Assembly: GCF_003952365.1 (NCBI RefSeq)
Contig: NZ_CP034443.1
Location: forward strand, 1,357,001-1,421,000
Reading direction: 5' to 3'
From: Mesorhizobium sp. M9A.F.Ca.ET.002.03.1.2
GTDB taxonomy: Bacteria; Pseudomonadota; Alphaproteobacteria; Rhizobiales; Rhizobiaceae
Length of the DNA: 64,000 nucleotides
Notes under the pieces: model-generated
The model's database searches: none
What the model saw: only the letters and a program-made list of their open reading frames with translations
Told to the model about the DNA's origin: nothing
Shown: piece after piece, positions 1 through 9,800 of the stretch
How positions within the stretch are numbered: the first letter of the stretch is position 1
Layout of the letters: each line of letters opens with the position of its first letter
Position numbers and translations under genes: made by a program

Positions 1-12
1 CGAAAGAGTGAG

Positions 13-1869
13 ATGTCCAACTTCGAACGTATCGTTCCTGCGCTGGCAAAGGCGCTGGAAAAACGCGGCTATGTCGATCTGACGCCGGTGCAGAAGGCGG
101 TTCTGGCCCCCGAGCTCGGCCAGGCCGATGCGCTGGTTTCGGCGCAGACCGGCTCCGGCAAGACCGTCGCCTTCGGCCTTGCCTTGGCACCGACCCTTCT
201 CGATGGCGCGGAGCGCTTTTCTCACGCCGCCGCTCCGCTGGCGCTAGCCGTGGCGCCGACGCGGGAACTGGCCCTGCAGGTGACGCGGGAGCTGGAATGG
301 CTCTACGAACTGGCCGGTGCAACCGTGGCCTCCTGCGTCGGCGGCATGGATATGCGCACCGAGCGGCGCGCGCTGGAGCGCGGCGCCCATATCGTCGTCG
401 GCACGCCCGGGCGCCTGCGCGACCACATCACCCGCAATTCGCTCAACATGTCTGAACTGAAGGCACTCGTGCTCGACGAGGCCGACGAGATGCTCGATCT
501 CGGCTTTCGCGAGGATCTGGAGTTCATCCTCGACGCCGCGCCCGCCGGGCGCCGTACCCTGATGTTCTCCGCCACCGTGCCGCGCTCCATCGCCACGCTG
601 GCCAAGGGCTACCAGCGCGACGCGGTACGCATCTCCGCCGCCGGCGAGGAAAGGCAGCATCTCGACATCGAGTACCGGGCGCTGAGCGTTGCCCAGGTCG
701 ACCGGGAAAACGCCATCATCAATGTGCTGCGCTATTACGAGGCCAAGAACGCGCTGGTATTCTGCAACACGCGCGCCGCCGTCAATCACCTGACCGCGCG
801 CTTCAACAACCGCAACTTTTCCGTCGTGGCGCTTTCGGGCGAGCTGAGCCAGAACGAGCGCAGCCACGCGCTGCAGGCGATGCGCGACGGCCGTGCCAAA
901 GTCTGCATCGCCACCGACGTGGCGGCCCGCGGCATCGATTTGCCCAACCTCGAACTGGTGATCCACGCCGACCTGCCGACCAATCCGGAGACGCTTCTGC
1001 ACCGAAGCGGGCGAACGGGACGGGCGGGACGCAAAGGCGTCAGCGCGCTGATCGTGCCCAACAATGCCCGCAGGCGCACCGAACGGCTGCTGCAAAGCGC
1101 CGGCCTTTCGGCGACATGGGCAAGCCCGCCTTCGGCCGACGACGTCCTGCGGCGCGACGATGAGCGTATTCTCGCCGACCCGGTCTTCAGCGAACCTGTG
1201 ACGGACGATGAGCGCGGCTTCGTCAGCACGCTTCTCGACCAACGTGGCGCCGAACTGGTGGCGGCGGCGTTCGTGCGACTGTGCCGCGCCAGCCGCTCGG
1301 CGCCCGAGGATCTTCTCGAGGTCGCACCGTTCACACCGACGGGCGGCAAACCCGCCCGTCGCGACGAGCAGCCGGGCCGCCGCGACGATTTCGGCGACAG
1401 CGTCTGGTTCTCGCTGTCGGTGGGGCGCCGGCAGAATGCCGAGCCGCGCTGGCTGATCCCGATGCTGTGCCGTACAGGCGGCATCAGCAAGCGTGAGATC
1501 GGCGCCATCAAGATGCAGCCGGAAGAAACCTTCGTGCAGATCGCGGCCGATTGGGCTGATCGATTTCTCCAGGCGATCGGCCCGGACCGCAAGCTGCAGA
1601 ACAACATCGCGGTGAAGCGGCTGGACGGCACCCCCGACCTGTCGCGGGCCGGCTATCAGGAGCCGCGGCCGGATAAGAAGCCGCATCGTGGCAAGCGGAC
1701 GTTCGACCAGAACGCGCCCAAGCCGAAATTCCAGAAGCGCGCACTGTCCTCAGGCGACCAGCGTCCCGCCGGGGCATCCGAAGCAAAACCCTGGGCGAAA
1801 AAGCCGGGCAAGCCGAAATTCGAAACCGGCGCGCCGAAGCACAGGAAGGCGAATAGACGGCCTTCGTAG
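13..1869 (+). CDS. DEAD-box RNA helicase with DbpA-type RNA-binding tail
   Basis: 618 aa ATP-dependent RNA helicase, probably acting in ribosome assembly or RNA remodelling. Seen: motif I AQTGSGKT near residue 44, the PTREL motif, DEAD in LDEADEML near 155, SAT near 186, and HRSGRTGRAGR (motif VI) near 330. A DbpA-like RNA-binding domain follows at about 460-530, in the stretch beginning DSVWFSLSVGRRQNAEPRW. The last 80 residues are a basic Lys/Arg/Pro-rich tail, common in rhizobial members. The ATG follows a GAAAGAGTGAG ribosome site at the very edge of the window, so a longer N-terminus cannot be wholly excluded, but the Q-motif region is complete. DbpA proper targets 23S rRNA hairpin 92; that specificity is inferred only from the C-terminal domain. 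Confidence 0.93.
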   Translation: MSNFERIVPALAKALEKRGYVDLTPVQKAVLAPELGQADALVSAQTGSGKTVAFGLALAPTLLDGAERFSHAAAPLALAVAPTRELALQVTRELEWLYELAGATVASCVGGMDMRTERRALERGAHIVVGTPGRLRDHITRNSLNMSELKALVLDEADEMLDLGFREDLEFILDAAPAGRRTLMFSATVPRSIATLAKGYQRDAVRISAAGEERQHLDIEYRALSVAQVDRENAIINVLRYYEAKNALVFCNTRAAVNHLTARFNNRNFSVVALSGELSQNERSHALQAMRDGRAKVCIATDVAARGIDLPNLELVIHADLPTNPETLLHRSGRTGRAGRKGVSALIVPNNARRRTERLLQSAGLSATWASPPSADDVLRRDDERILADPVFSEPVTDDERGFVSTLLDQRGAELVAAAFVRLCRASRSAPEDLLEVAPFTPTGGKPARRDEQPGRRDDFGDSVWFSLSVGRRQNAEPRWLIPMLCRTGGISKREIGAIKMQPEETFVQIAADWADRFLQAIGPDRKLQNNIAVKRLDGTPDLSRAGYQEPRPDKKPHRGKRTFDQNAPKPKFQKRALSSGDQRPAGASEAKPWAKKPGKPKFETGAPKHRKANRRPS

Positions 1870-1897
1870 CACCTGGACTGTCACCGCAGCCTTGCGG

Positions 1898-3331
1898 TTA
1901 GGGCGCCCGATTTTCGGAGCGGTCGCCCGCCGCGCTGGCCTGCAGGCCGGCCTTGATGGCGGCCCAGCTTGCCGAAGCCGGCGTCGGCCGATGTTGCTCC
2001 GCGATACGGTCCACCAGCGAGGAACGCCACGCCTTGTCTTCCGCCATCCTGCGGATGGCGGCGTACCAACCCGCCTGATCATTGGAATCGATCGCCGGCA
2101 TCAGACCTCCGGTCGCCTCGATCAGGGAAGGCGTTGTCGAGACGATGACCGGAATGTCGAAATCGAGACATTCCGAGGCTCCGTAGCCCCATCCCTCGAT
2201 ATGCGACGGGAAGACGCCGAAGGAAGCGCTGCGATAGTATTGGACGAGTTCCTCATCGCTGACCAGCCCGGTGAACGTGATCGACTGGAGCAGACCTGGG
2301 TGGGCCTTGAGATAAGCGCGCAACGGCTCGATCATCCAGCCCCAGCGCCCGGCGCAGACAAGTTTCGGCAGCTTAACGCCTTCTTCGAGTGCCTGCTGCC
2401 AGATTCGTGCCAGCATGATGTGATTCTTGCGAACCTCGATGGTCGAGCAATAGAGCACGAACGGCTCGCCAGCCTCGATGCGAGAGGTCGCGCCCATTCG
2501 GGAAGCCGTCTCGTGCAAGATGGAGGGCATCGGAAACCGATGCACCACCGGCGGGGCGATGTCGGCCTCACGCATGTGATGGACGAGCGTGGCACCGACC
2601 TCATCGGAGGCGCAAATAGCTGGCGCACCGGAGCGTACGAGCTGCTCGAGATAGGACCCGTAGCGGCCCTCGCCGGCGTCCACACCGAGGAGGTCGGGAC
2701 GCAATACCGGGATGAGATCGTGGCAGAGGAAGGCGAGCGAACCGGCGACTCCCGAGACTGCGAGCCGATCTTCCTGCGTGAGGATGCGCTGGCTGATCAA
2801 CACAAGGCTCCGTTCAGCCTCAGCAGCTTGGCTCGGAACAGCCTGGCGCAAGCCCAACCAAGCCCGTACCCGCTGGGACAGACGATAGGCGCGGATCAGC
2901 AGCCTGACCGCATGAAAATTGAGCCCGCCTCTGCCGTTGGTCACGGTCCTGGCAAGGTGGCGGTCGGCGTCGCGCTTGCCCCACGGATGTTGCCTCACCG
3001 CCTCGAAAGCCTGAGCCAGCGCCGTGCTTCTTCCCGGCCATCGCTTGGCGCGATGAGGTGGTACTTCACCCACCGCGACATGCTTCTGTTCAAACGGAGC
3101 AAGGGGGCGAAACCGGCCGGATCTGAACGCCACCACCTCCACGCAAGGATCGGGATCCGCCAACGCCGCGTTGACGAGAAAGCTTTCTACCCGCGGGACG
3201 CCCGCCAGCCCCTTGCCGGGTGGCCAGAACATAAGGCCGGTGGCGTCGATAGCCAGTGTCGGCGGGGCAGTGTCGGGGGGCCTTGTGACCTCACCATCCT
3301 CGGTCCCGGCATCAGATCGCTCGATTGTCAT
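1898..3331 (-). CDS. GT4-family glycosyltransferase
   Basis: 477 aa glycosyltransferase of the GT-B fold, expected to transfer a sugar from a nucleotide-sugar donor onto a polysaccharide or lipid acceptor at the cytoplasmic face. Seen: the C-terminal half has the GT4 donor-binding signature (FPSHIEGWGYGASECLDFD, with the E-x7-E pair), preceded by FVLYCSTIEVRKNH and a GLVSDEELVQYYRSA segment. The N-terminal half starts with a short hydrophilic leader before the first beta strand (LAIDATGL). It converges with the helicase gene, with a 28-base gap, and is divergent from the cold-shock/DUF805 gene. No other polysaccharide genes are adjacent, so donor and acceptor are unknown. Confidence 0.85.
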   Translation of the reverse strand: MTIERSDAGTEDGEVTRPPDTAPPTLAIDATGLMFWPPGKGLAGVPRVESFLVNAALADPDPCVEVVAFRSGRFRPLAPFEQKHVAVGEVPPHRAKRWPGRSTALAQAFEAVRQHPWGKRDADRHLARTVTNGRGGLNFHAVRLLIRAYRLSQRVRAWLGLRQAVPSQAAEAERSLVLISQRILTQEDRLAVSGVAGSLAFLCHDLIPVLRPDLLGVDAGEGRYGSYLEQLVRSGAPAICASDEVGATLVHHMREADIAPPVVHRFPMPSILHETASRMGATSRIEAGEPFVLYCSTIEVRKNHIMLARIWQQALEEGVKLPKLVCAGRWGWMIEPLRAYLKAHPGLLQSITFTGLVSDEELVQYYRSASFGVFPSHIEGWGYGASECLDFDIPVIVSTTPSLIEATGGLMPAIDSNDQAGWYAAIRRMAEDKAWRSSLVDRIAEQHRPTPASASWAAIKAGLQASAAGDRSENRAP

Positions 3332-3470
3332 TGTCTGCTTCCGGCGAAGGCGGTGGCTCCTTATGCCTTATCCTTCATTTGCTTCGAAGACGGTAGCCAG
3401 TTGCGCGATCTTGCCCACGGGTTCGCCCCTGTGCCACACCTTGGCCGGGACGTGGCGAGAGGGGTGGCGG

Positions 3471-4169
3471 ATGCAAGGCGAAGTTCTTCACTACGACGAG
3501 GACCAGGGTTTTGGTTTCATCGCCGGAGCCGACGGCAACCGCTACACGTTCGCGCGCGAAAATCTGCGCCGAGAGGCGTCGATGGCCAGGGGCACGGCCG
3601 TCGAGTTCCAACCGGCTGGCGGACGGGCCCGCGACGTTTTTCCGATCCGCGCCCAGACCGCCAGTTCGCCCGCCGCAACCGCCGCCCCTTCTCACACCGT
3701 CAATGCGCCCGGGGCACGTCAGCAGCAACATTTCGGCCGATCCGCAGAAAGCAGTCCCACCGCGGCTACCGGGTTGTGGGATTATTTTTGGCGAGCCCTG
3801 ATCGAAAACTACTTCAACTTCGCTGGCCGGGCTCGCCGCAAGGAATATTGGGGCTATTGCCTGTTCTGGACGGTCGCGCTGATCGCGGTCGTCGGCATCG
3901 GCCTCTTCATCGACGACGCCATGGGCAATTTTGACGAGTTGCCGGCAGTGACGGTCGGCCTTTGCGGCACGTTTGTGCTGGCGACAATCCCGCCATGGAT
4001 CGGACTGAACGTACGTCGCCTGCACGACATCGGCTTGACCGGCTGGCTTTTTCTGGTGGTGTTCATCCCGACCATCGGCTGGCTGATCATCCTGGTCTTC
4101 GCGCTGGTCCCGACGCAGGCCCGTGAAAACCAGTGGGGTCCGGTGCCGGCGGGGGTCAAGACCGCTTAA
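3471..4169 (+). CDS. Cold-shock-like domain fused to a DUF805 membrane domain
   Basis: 232 aa. Residues 1-60 look like a small OB-fold cold-shock domain: MQGEVLHYDEDQGFGFIAGA carries the GFGFI RNP1-like core. A Pro/Ala-rich linker follows (about 60-105). The rest is a DUF805 inner-membrane domain with the typical FNFAGRARRKEYWG entry motif, about three or four hydrophobic helices and the NVRRLHDIGLTGW signature. The start is the ATG preceded by GAGAGGGG at 3458-3465; an open frame extends further upstream but lacks the domain and overlaps the divergent glycosyltransferase gene. The domain calls are good; the biological role of DUF805 proteins is unknown, and how an RNA-binding module serves a membrane protein is speculation. 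Confidence 0.82.
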   Translation: MQGEVLHYDEDQGFGFIAGADGNRYTFARENLRREASMARGTAVEFQPAGGRARDVFPIRAQTASSPAATAAPSHTVNAPGARQQQHFGRSAESSPTAATGLWDYFWRALIENYFNFAGRARRKEYWGYCLFWTVALIAVVGIGLFIDDAMGNFDELPAVTVGLCGTFVLATIPPWIGLNVRRLHDIGLTGWLFLVVFIPTIGWLIILVFALVPTQARENQWGPVPAGVKTA

Positions 4170-4189
4170 TCCCACCTGAGTTGGTTCTG

Positions 4190-4546
4190 CTAGAGCTGAT
4201 TGTGTTCGCTCAAAGCGATGCGTTCGATGATCTTGAAGCCCTTCGCGGAATGACCGCGAAGCGTCTTCTTGTGGGTTTGGATCATTTCGGTCCCGACAAT
4301 ATCGAATGTTGACTCCTCATAGGCGATTTCGCAGTCGACCACCCTATCCGGCCAAAGCCAGATCGAGAGACACAACTCGCCTTGATCAGGAATGGTCTGT
4401 AGCAGATAGAGATCGCTCTTTTCGACCTGATATCGTTCGCAGATGAACTGTAGCAATGGCGCGAGGTGTTGATCGGCGCGAAAGCCAGCCTGGCGTTCGT
4501 GTTCGCCAAGAATATCCCTTTCAATGGCGCGCTGCACCTCACCCAT
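4190..4546 (-). CDS. Hypothetical protein, about 118 aa
   Basis: Small soluble acidic protein with no family that I recognise. The start MGEVQRAIERD is chosen because it falls 7 bases after the leuB stop; longer versions would run into leuB. There is no signal peptide and no membrane segment. It contains mixed charged residues and a single WLWPDRVVDCEIAYEE stretch suggestive of a small alpha/beta fold. It could be co-transcribed with leuB. It converges tail to tail with the cold-shock/DUF805 gene, with a 20-base gap. Confidence 0.6.
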   Translation of the reverse strand: MGEVQRAIERDILGEHERQAGFRADQHLAPLLQFICERYQVEKSDLYLLQTIPDQGELCLSIWLWPDRVVDCEIAYEESTFDIVGTEMIQTHKKTLRGHSAKGFKIIERIALSEHNQL

Positions 4547-4553
4547 ACATCTG

Positions 4554-5657
4554 TCACCCCAGGAACTTGGCGATGATCGCGTCGCCCATCTGGACGGTGC
4601 CAACCTCGGTCATGCCTTCGGACATGATGTCCTTGGTCCGCAGCCCATCGTCGAGCACGGCGGCAATCGCGCCTTCAAGCTTGTCGGCTTCCGCCACCAT
4701 TCCGAAGGAATAGCGCAGGCACATGGCGAAGGAGGCGATCATGGCGATCGGGTTGGCGATGCCTTTGCCTGATATGTCGGGCGCCGAGCCATGCACCGGC
4801 TCGTAGAGCGCCTTGCGCTTCTTGGTCTTGACATCAGGCGCGCCGAGCGAGGCAGAAGGCAGCATGCCGATCGAGCCGGTCAGCATGGCGGCGATGTCGG
4901 ACAGCATGTCGCCGAACAGATTGTCGGTGACGATGACGTCGAACTGCTTGGGCCAGCGCACCAGCTGCATGCCGCCGGCATCGGCCAGCATATGGTCGAG
5001 CTTGACGTCGGCATATCTGGCCTTGTGGGTCTGGGTGACGACCTCGTTCCACAACACGCCGGACTTCATGACGTTGCGCTTTTCCATCGAGGTCACATGG
5101 TTGCGACGGGTCCGCGCGAGCTCGAAGGCGACGCCCGAAATGCGCTCGATCTCGAACGTGTCGTAGACCTGGGTGTCGATGCCGCGCTTCTGGCCATTGC
5201 CGAGATCGATGATCTGCTTCGGCTCGCCGAAATAGACGCCGCCGGTGAGCTCGCGCACGATCAGAATGTCGAGCCCCTCGACCACCTCCTGCTTGAGCGA
5301 GGAGGAGGCCGCCAGCGCCGGATAGCAAATGGCGGGTCTGAGATTGGCGAACAGCTCCATGTCCTTGCGCAGCCGCAGCAGCCCGGCTTCCGGGCGCACC
5401 TCGTAAGGCACTGCATCCCATTTCGGCCCGCCGACGGCGCCGAACAGCACCGCGTCGGCGGCCATCGCCTTGGCCATGTCGGCATCGGAAATCGCCGCGC
5501 CATGCGCGTCATAGGCGCATCCGCCGACCAGACCCTCGTCGGTGACGAAGCCACTGCCGAGCTTGTCGTTCATGGCTGATATCAGCTTCTTCACTTCAGC
5601 CATGGCCTCGGGACCGATGCCATCGCCGGCAAGCAGGAGAAGATTTTTCGAAGCCAT
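4554..5657 (-). CDS. leuB: 3-isopropylmalate dehydrogenase
   Basis: 367 aa cytosolic enzyme that oxidises and decarboxylates (2R,3S)-3-isopropylmalate with NAD+ in leucine synthesis. Seen: N-terminal [12 protein letters not shown], the substrate-binding [13 protein letters not shown] motif, the metal-site segment around [20 protein letters not shown], and the nucleotide-binding [18 protein letters not shown]. The length is normal for the family. The ATG at 5657 (MASKNLLLL) is preferred over an in-frame upstream ATG because it starts at the conserved first strand. leuD lies about 8 kb away on the same strand and leuC is not in the window, so the leucine genes are scattered, as is usual in Rhizobiales. 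Confidence 0.96.
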   Translation of the reverse strand: MASKNLLLLAGDGIGPEAMAEVKKLISAMNDKLGSGFVTDEGLVGGCAYDAHGAAISDADMAKAMAADAVLFGAVGGPKWDAVPYEVRPEAGLLRLRKDMELFANLRPAICYPALAASSSLKQEVVEGLDILIVRELTGGVYFGEPKQIIDLGNGQKRGIDTQVYDTFEIERISGVAFELARTRRNHVTSMEKRNVMKSGVLWNEVVTQTHKARYADVKLDHMLADAGGMQLVRWPKQFDVIVTDNLFGDMLSDIAAMLTGSIGMLPSASLGAPDVKTKKRKALYEPVHGSAPDISGKGIANPIAMIASFAMCLRYSFGMVAEADKLEGAIAAVLDDGLRTKDIMSEGMTEVGTVQMGDAIIAKFLG

Positions 5658-5778
5658 CAGAGCCGTCCCAATGCTGTTTGGAGAAACCGCGGCCTTGCTA
5701 AACGGCAAGCGGGCTGTGCGCAAGAGGATGAAGAACGCTGCGACGCCCTTCTGACCTGCCGGCCTTGCGGGACTTGGA

Positions 5779-5813
5779 GTTCCTCGCCCCCGCCAGAGGC
5801 GGGGGCGAGGAAC
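5779..5813 (-). terminator. Strong 16-bp hairpin between the VOC gene and leuB
   Basis: A perfect inverted repeat with 16-bp arms (GTTCCTCGCCCCCGCC and its complement) around a 3-base AGA loop. It lies downstream of the VOC gene and upstream of leuB on the minus strand. There is no T-run on either side, so it is either a Rho-independent-like terminator without a clear U-tract or an mRNA-stabilising structure. No repeat-family partner was seen elsewhere in the window. Confidence 0.5.
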
Positions 5814-5845
5814 CCAAGCTGGAATAACGTCCCGTGAGAAGCCGC

Positions 5846-6196
5846 CTACCGATGCGAGAGAATGTTGACCAGCCTGCCCAGGGGATCGCGCACATAGAAG
5901 CGCCGCACGCCCCAGGGCTCGTCGGCCGGGCCATATTCGATGGCGAAGCCGGCGGTCTTCATGGCGTCGAGTGCGGCATCGACATCGTCGACCTCGATCG
6001 ACAGGTCCGGCACCGGCGTTCCGGAGCCACCCTGGGCCATGAAGCTGACCTGCACCGTCATCGTCTCTTGCGAGCCATAGGTGGCGATCCAGCCAAGATC
6101 CATCTTGAGATCGAGGCCGAGCACATCCTGGTAGAAGCGCTTAGCCGCCGCGACGTCCTGCGTTTCGATGTTGGCTACGATGCGCTTTACTTCCAC
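5846..6196 (-). CDS. VOC (glyoxalase/bleomycin resistance) family protein
   Basis: 116 aa vicinal-oxygen-chelate fold protein, starting from GTG ([14 protein letters not shown]). Seen: the typical beta-alpha-beta pattern [20 protein letters not shown] and the C-terminal [18 protein letters not shown], which carries the arm that usually ends in a metal-binding Glu. The GTG lies 8 bases after the Rid gene stop, implying co-transcription and translation right after the upstream gene. The substrate is unknown; these proteins range from isomerases and dioxygenases to drug-binding proteins. Confidence 0.8.
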   Translation of the reverse strand: MEVKRIVANIETQDVAAAKRFYQDVLGLDLKMDLGWIATYGSQETMTVQVSFMAQGGSGTPVPDLSIEVDDVDAALDAMKTAGFAIEYGPADEPWGVRRFYVRDPLGRLVNILSHR

Positions 6197-6204
6197 GACC
6201 GTGC

Positions 6205-6588
6205 TCAGGCCGTCCGCCGCAGCGCCGTGACTTCGATCTCGATCTTCATCTCCGGTCTGTTGAGCTGGCAGACGATCATCGTCGCCGCCGGCCTGATCTC
6301 GCCGAAGGCCTCGCCGAGGATCGGAAAGACGATATCCACGAAAGACCGATCGGTGATGTAGTAATGCGCCCGCACCACATCGGCCATCTCGAAGCCGCCA
6401 TCTCCGAGTGCCTTGGCGATCGTCGCCAGGCAATTGCGCGTCTGCGCCTCGACCGTCTCCGGCATGGTCATGGTGGCATAGTTGTAGCCGGTCGTTCCGG
6501 AGACGAAGCACCAGTCGCCCTGCACCACCGCGCGCGAATAGCCGGCGGTCTTTTCGAAGGGCGAACCGGTGGAGATGAGTGTGCGCAT
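6205..6588 (-). CDS. Rid (YjgF/YER057c) family protein
   Basis: 127 aa member of the Rid family, which hydrolyses reactive imines or enamines, or acts in amine catabolism. Seen: start MRTLISTGSPFEKTAGYSRA, the core YNYATMTMPETVEAQTRNCL and the C-terminal MIVCQLNRPEMKIEIEVTAL. The Arg that binds the carboxylate in true RidA proteins is not evident in that last segment, so this is probably another Rid subgroup. The start is the ATG with GAGGAACCC immediately upstream. It is the first gene of a two-gene unit with the VOC gene. Confidence 0.82.
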   Translation of the reverse strand: MRTLISTGSPFEKTAGYSRAVVQGDWCFVSGTTGYNYATMTMPETVEAQTRNCLATIAKALGDGGFEMADVVRAHYYITDRSFVDIVFPILGEAFGEIRPAATMIVCQLNRPEMKIEIEVTALRRTA

Positions 6589-6890
6589 GGGTTCCTCGCG
6601 GTGGTTGCGACTATTTTGCAGGGAAGACGCCGATCCCGCCATAGGCCAAAACAGATGGATAGGCGGTGCAATCTCTCATGTCGGCGGACGGCCCCTCTGC
6701 CGGGCGTTCGCCGTTCGGAAAGCCAGGCAATTGACTTCCCCTGCGCCACGCGGACCATTCCTTAGCCCGCAAGGGGAGGGCGGCAATTTCGAGGGCCACT
6801 GCAATTTCTGCTTGCATTAAGGAACAAAAACAGAACTATATAAGTATCCGCGAGGGTAGTCGCAGTAACTCCGGGGGGAGGATCAGAACC
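6589..6890. promoter_or_regulatory. Divergent control region, Rid gene / TPR gene
   Basis: 302 bases with no convincing gene. The right-hand 110 bases are AT-richer than the surroundings and contain TTGCAT, about 19 bases before TATATA, a weak match to a sigma-70 promoter reading right. A GGGGGGAGG ribosome site lies just before the TPR start. The left part should hold the Rid promoter, but no clear boxes are visible. Confidence 0.35.
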
Positions 6891-9800
6891 ATGTCATGCC
6901 ACACCGACGCGCTGGCGCGCGCATTTGTTGCGGGGCTTTTGCGCGTGCCGCTGTTGGCGCTGGTCCTCGCGGGGATTGTCGTGCCTGGCGGAATGAGCAG
7001 TTCGGCGCACGCCGCCGGCAAGGACTATGCTGCCTGTTTCAGCGACGGCAAGGTGGGCGCCGACGAGCAGATCGCCGCTTGCACCGCTATTGCCGAGGAC
7101 AAAAACGAGATCCCCGATTTGCGCGTGAACGCCTATTTCGTGCGCGGCCTGGCCTACACCCAGAAGAACGATATCGATCATGTCATCGCCGATATGACCG
7201 AGGTGGTCGCGCTCGATCCGACTTACACGCGCGCTTTTACCAATCGCGCCATTGCCTGGCAGAGCAAAGGCGACTTCGATCAGGCCGTTGCCGACTATAC
7301 GCGCGCGATCGCGCTCACGCCGGACGATGCCAGCCTCTATGTCGATCGCGCCAGGGCACTCGGCAAGAACGGCGAGCACGATCGCGCCATTGCCGATTGC
7401 GACAGGGCGATCGACATCGACCCCGCCAACGAAATGGCCTATGGCGTGCGCGGCATTGCCTGGGAAGACATGGGCGACGCGGCGCGAGCCCAGGCCGATT
7501 ACGACAAGGCACAGAGTGTGCGAACGGACCCTGTCACACCTTACCATGACCGCGCCCTGTCATGGATCGCCAGGGGCGAGCGCAAGCGCGCCGAAGCCGA
7601 CTGCGAACATATTGCCGGGGTCGACGTAGACAAGGGGCGCGATTGCGCGCGTCTGATTGTCGAGGTTTTGGGTAAACCGAACGGCGACATCCGCGGTGGC
7701 GGCTCAAGCGCCGCTTCCGCCCAAAATGCGGGCGGAGTGGAATGGCAGGATAAGGGTGACCATACCCGCGCCATTGCCGCGTTCGACGAGGCGATCCGGC
7801 TTGACCCGGCAAATTCCACTTTCTACTTCAACCGCGCCAAGAGCTGGGGCTTAAAGAAAGACTATGCGCGCGCTCTTGCCGATCTGGATGAAGTCGTCCG
7901 CCTCGACCCGGCCGACGCCCAGGCTTACCGAGTACGCGGCATGACGATGGCCCGGATCGGCAATTCAAAGGAGGCGTTTGCCGATCTCGACAAAGCCATC
8001 TCTTTGAAGCCGACCGATCCAAAGTCGTATTTTATCCGGGCCCTTGTCTGGAAGGCGAGCGATCCGGACAAGGCAATCGCCGATCTGGACCAGGCCATCG
8101 CGCTCGATCCAACCAACGCGAAGTACCGCAGGGAAAGGCTAAGCGTGCAACTCGACAAGCGCGGGGTAAGTCCGAAAACCGCGCAAGCAACCGACCCCGC
8201 GGCCAGCCATACTTATGGTGCAGGCGGAGCCGCCGACGCGCCGGCCGCGCCACAAGCGGCCAAGCCAGCCTCACCTCCCGCATACGAGCCGCTGCAACTC
8301 TACCCCAAGAAGGCGGATCATTCCGAACTCGTTGCCTGGAATCTGAAACGAGGGTTGGAGCAACAGGTCCAGGGGGATGTCGGCGGCGCAATCGATAGCT
8401 TCAGCTTTGCGATCCAGCTCGACCCCTACAACGCCGAAGCATTTTACAATCGGGCGCTTGCCGAAGCGTCGCAAGGCAACGACGCCCTTGCCGCCACCGA
8501 CTGCAGGCGCGCCGTCGACCTCGACCCGAAGCGGGCGGGCTCCTGCAACGAACGCAGGCCGGACGAACCAGCCCAGTCGGCCGTCGGGAAGACAAGGGAC
8601 CCGGCGGCTGCAAAGGTCCTGATCGAGCGCGCCGAGGCGCGACTTGCAGAATATAGCGACGGCGGCGCGCTTCTCGATCTGGCAAAGGCCATCAGCCTCG
8701 ACCCGGACAATGCCGACGCCTATCTCGTCCGCAGCCGCGCGAGGGCGTTGAACGGCGACGAGGCCGGGGCCGCAGCGGATTGCCGGCGCGCCACCGAACT
8801 CGATCCGAAGCGGGCGGGAGCCTGCGGCGAACAGGTTGCCGGCGGTGAGCGCGGACTGCCCCCGCAGCCGGACAGGCAACAGGCGAAGTCACAAGCGCCC
8901 ACTCCAGATATCATGGCCACGGACGACACGCTGGCGGCAAAGGCCTTGGAGGCGAAGGACCTGCGCGCGCTGGAAGCGGTGCTTGGCGGTGATGCCTTCC
9001 TGGACATGGGAAAATATGACGAGGCGATCGGCGCATATGATCAGGTGATCGCGCTCGATCCCAACAACCGCTTCGGCTATTTCGGCCGCGGCAGGGCCTG
9101 GACCGCCAAACGCGACTACGGCAGAGGGATCGCCGATTACGACAAGGCCATCCAGCTCGCTCCCAATTTCGCCGAAGCCTATTTTCGCCGCGGTCTCGCC
9201 AAGGTGACTTCCGGCGACGCCGATGGCGCTCTCGCCGATTGCGACCGGGCCGCAACGCTCGAACCGAAGGTGCGCGACGCTCACTATTGCCGGGGCGTGG
9301 CGTGGCACGCCAAGGGCGACGCAGGGCGCGCAATCGCCGCCTATTCGGTAGCAATCGGGATCGATGCGAAGGATGACGCCAGCTATTACGCGCGCGGCAT
9401 GGCGCGGGCCGACCAGAAGGACTATGACGGCGCCATCGCCGACTTCGATGCGGCGATCAAACTTGACCCCGGCAATGCCGACTATTCAGTCGGTCGCAGG
9501 GCAGCAGTGGCGGCAAGAAGCGAAGGCGGCGCGGCGGCCGCCGCGACCGGCACCGAAGCCGCGACTGCACCGGACGCGGGCGACAACACCCAACCGGATG
9601 GCAAGTTCTCCGGCTCAAAGTTGGCGGAGCTGATTCAGGCGACCGATCCGCAGGTTCTGATCGCGTTATATCGCGGCGACTACCTGGCGAAAGCAGGCAG
9701 ATACGACGAAGCCATCGCTGCTTATGAACAGGCAATCGCGCTCGACCCCCATAGCCCCCTCGCATATTTCGGCCGTGGCAAAGCCTGGGACGCCAAACAT

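Noticed and set aside
244..1686. Long minus-strand open frame opposite the helicase gene
   Set aside because: It lies fully antisense to a gene with clear helicase motifs, has no recognisable domain, and is rich in Arg/Ala/His as expected of a shadow frame in high-GC DNA.
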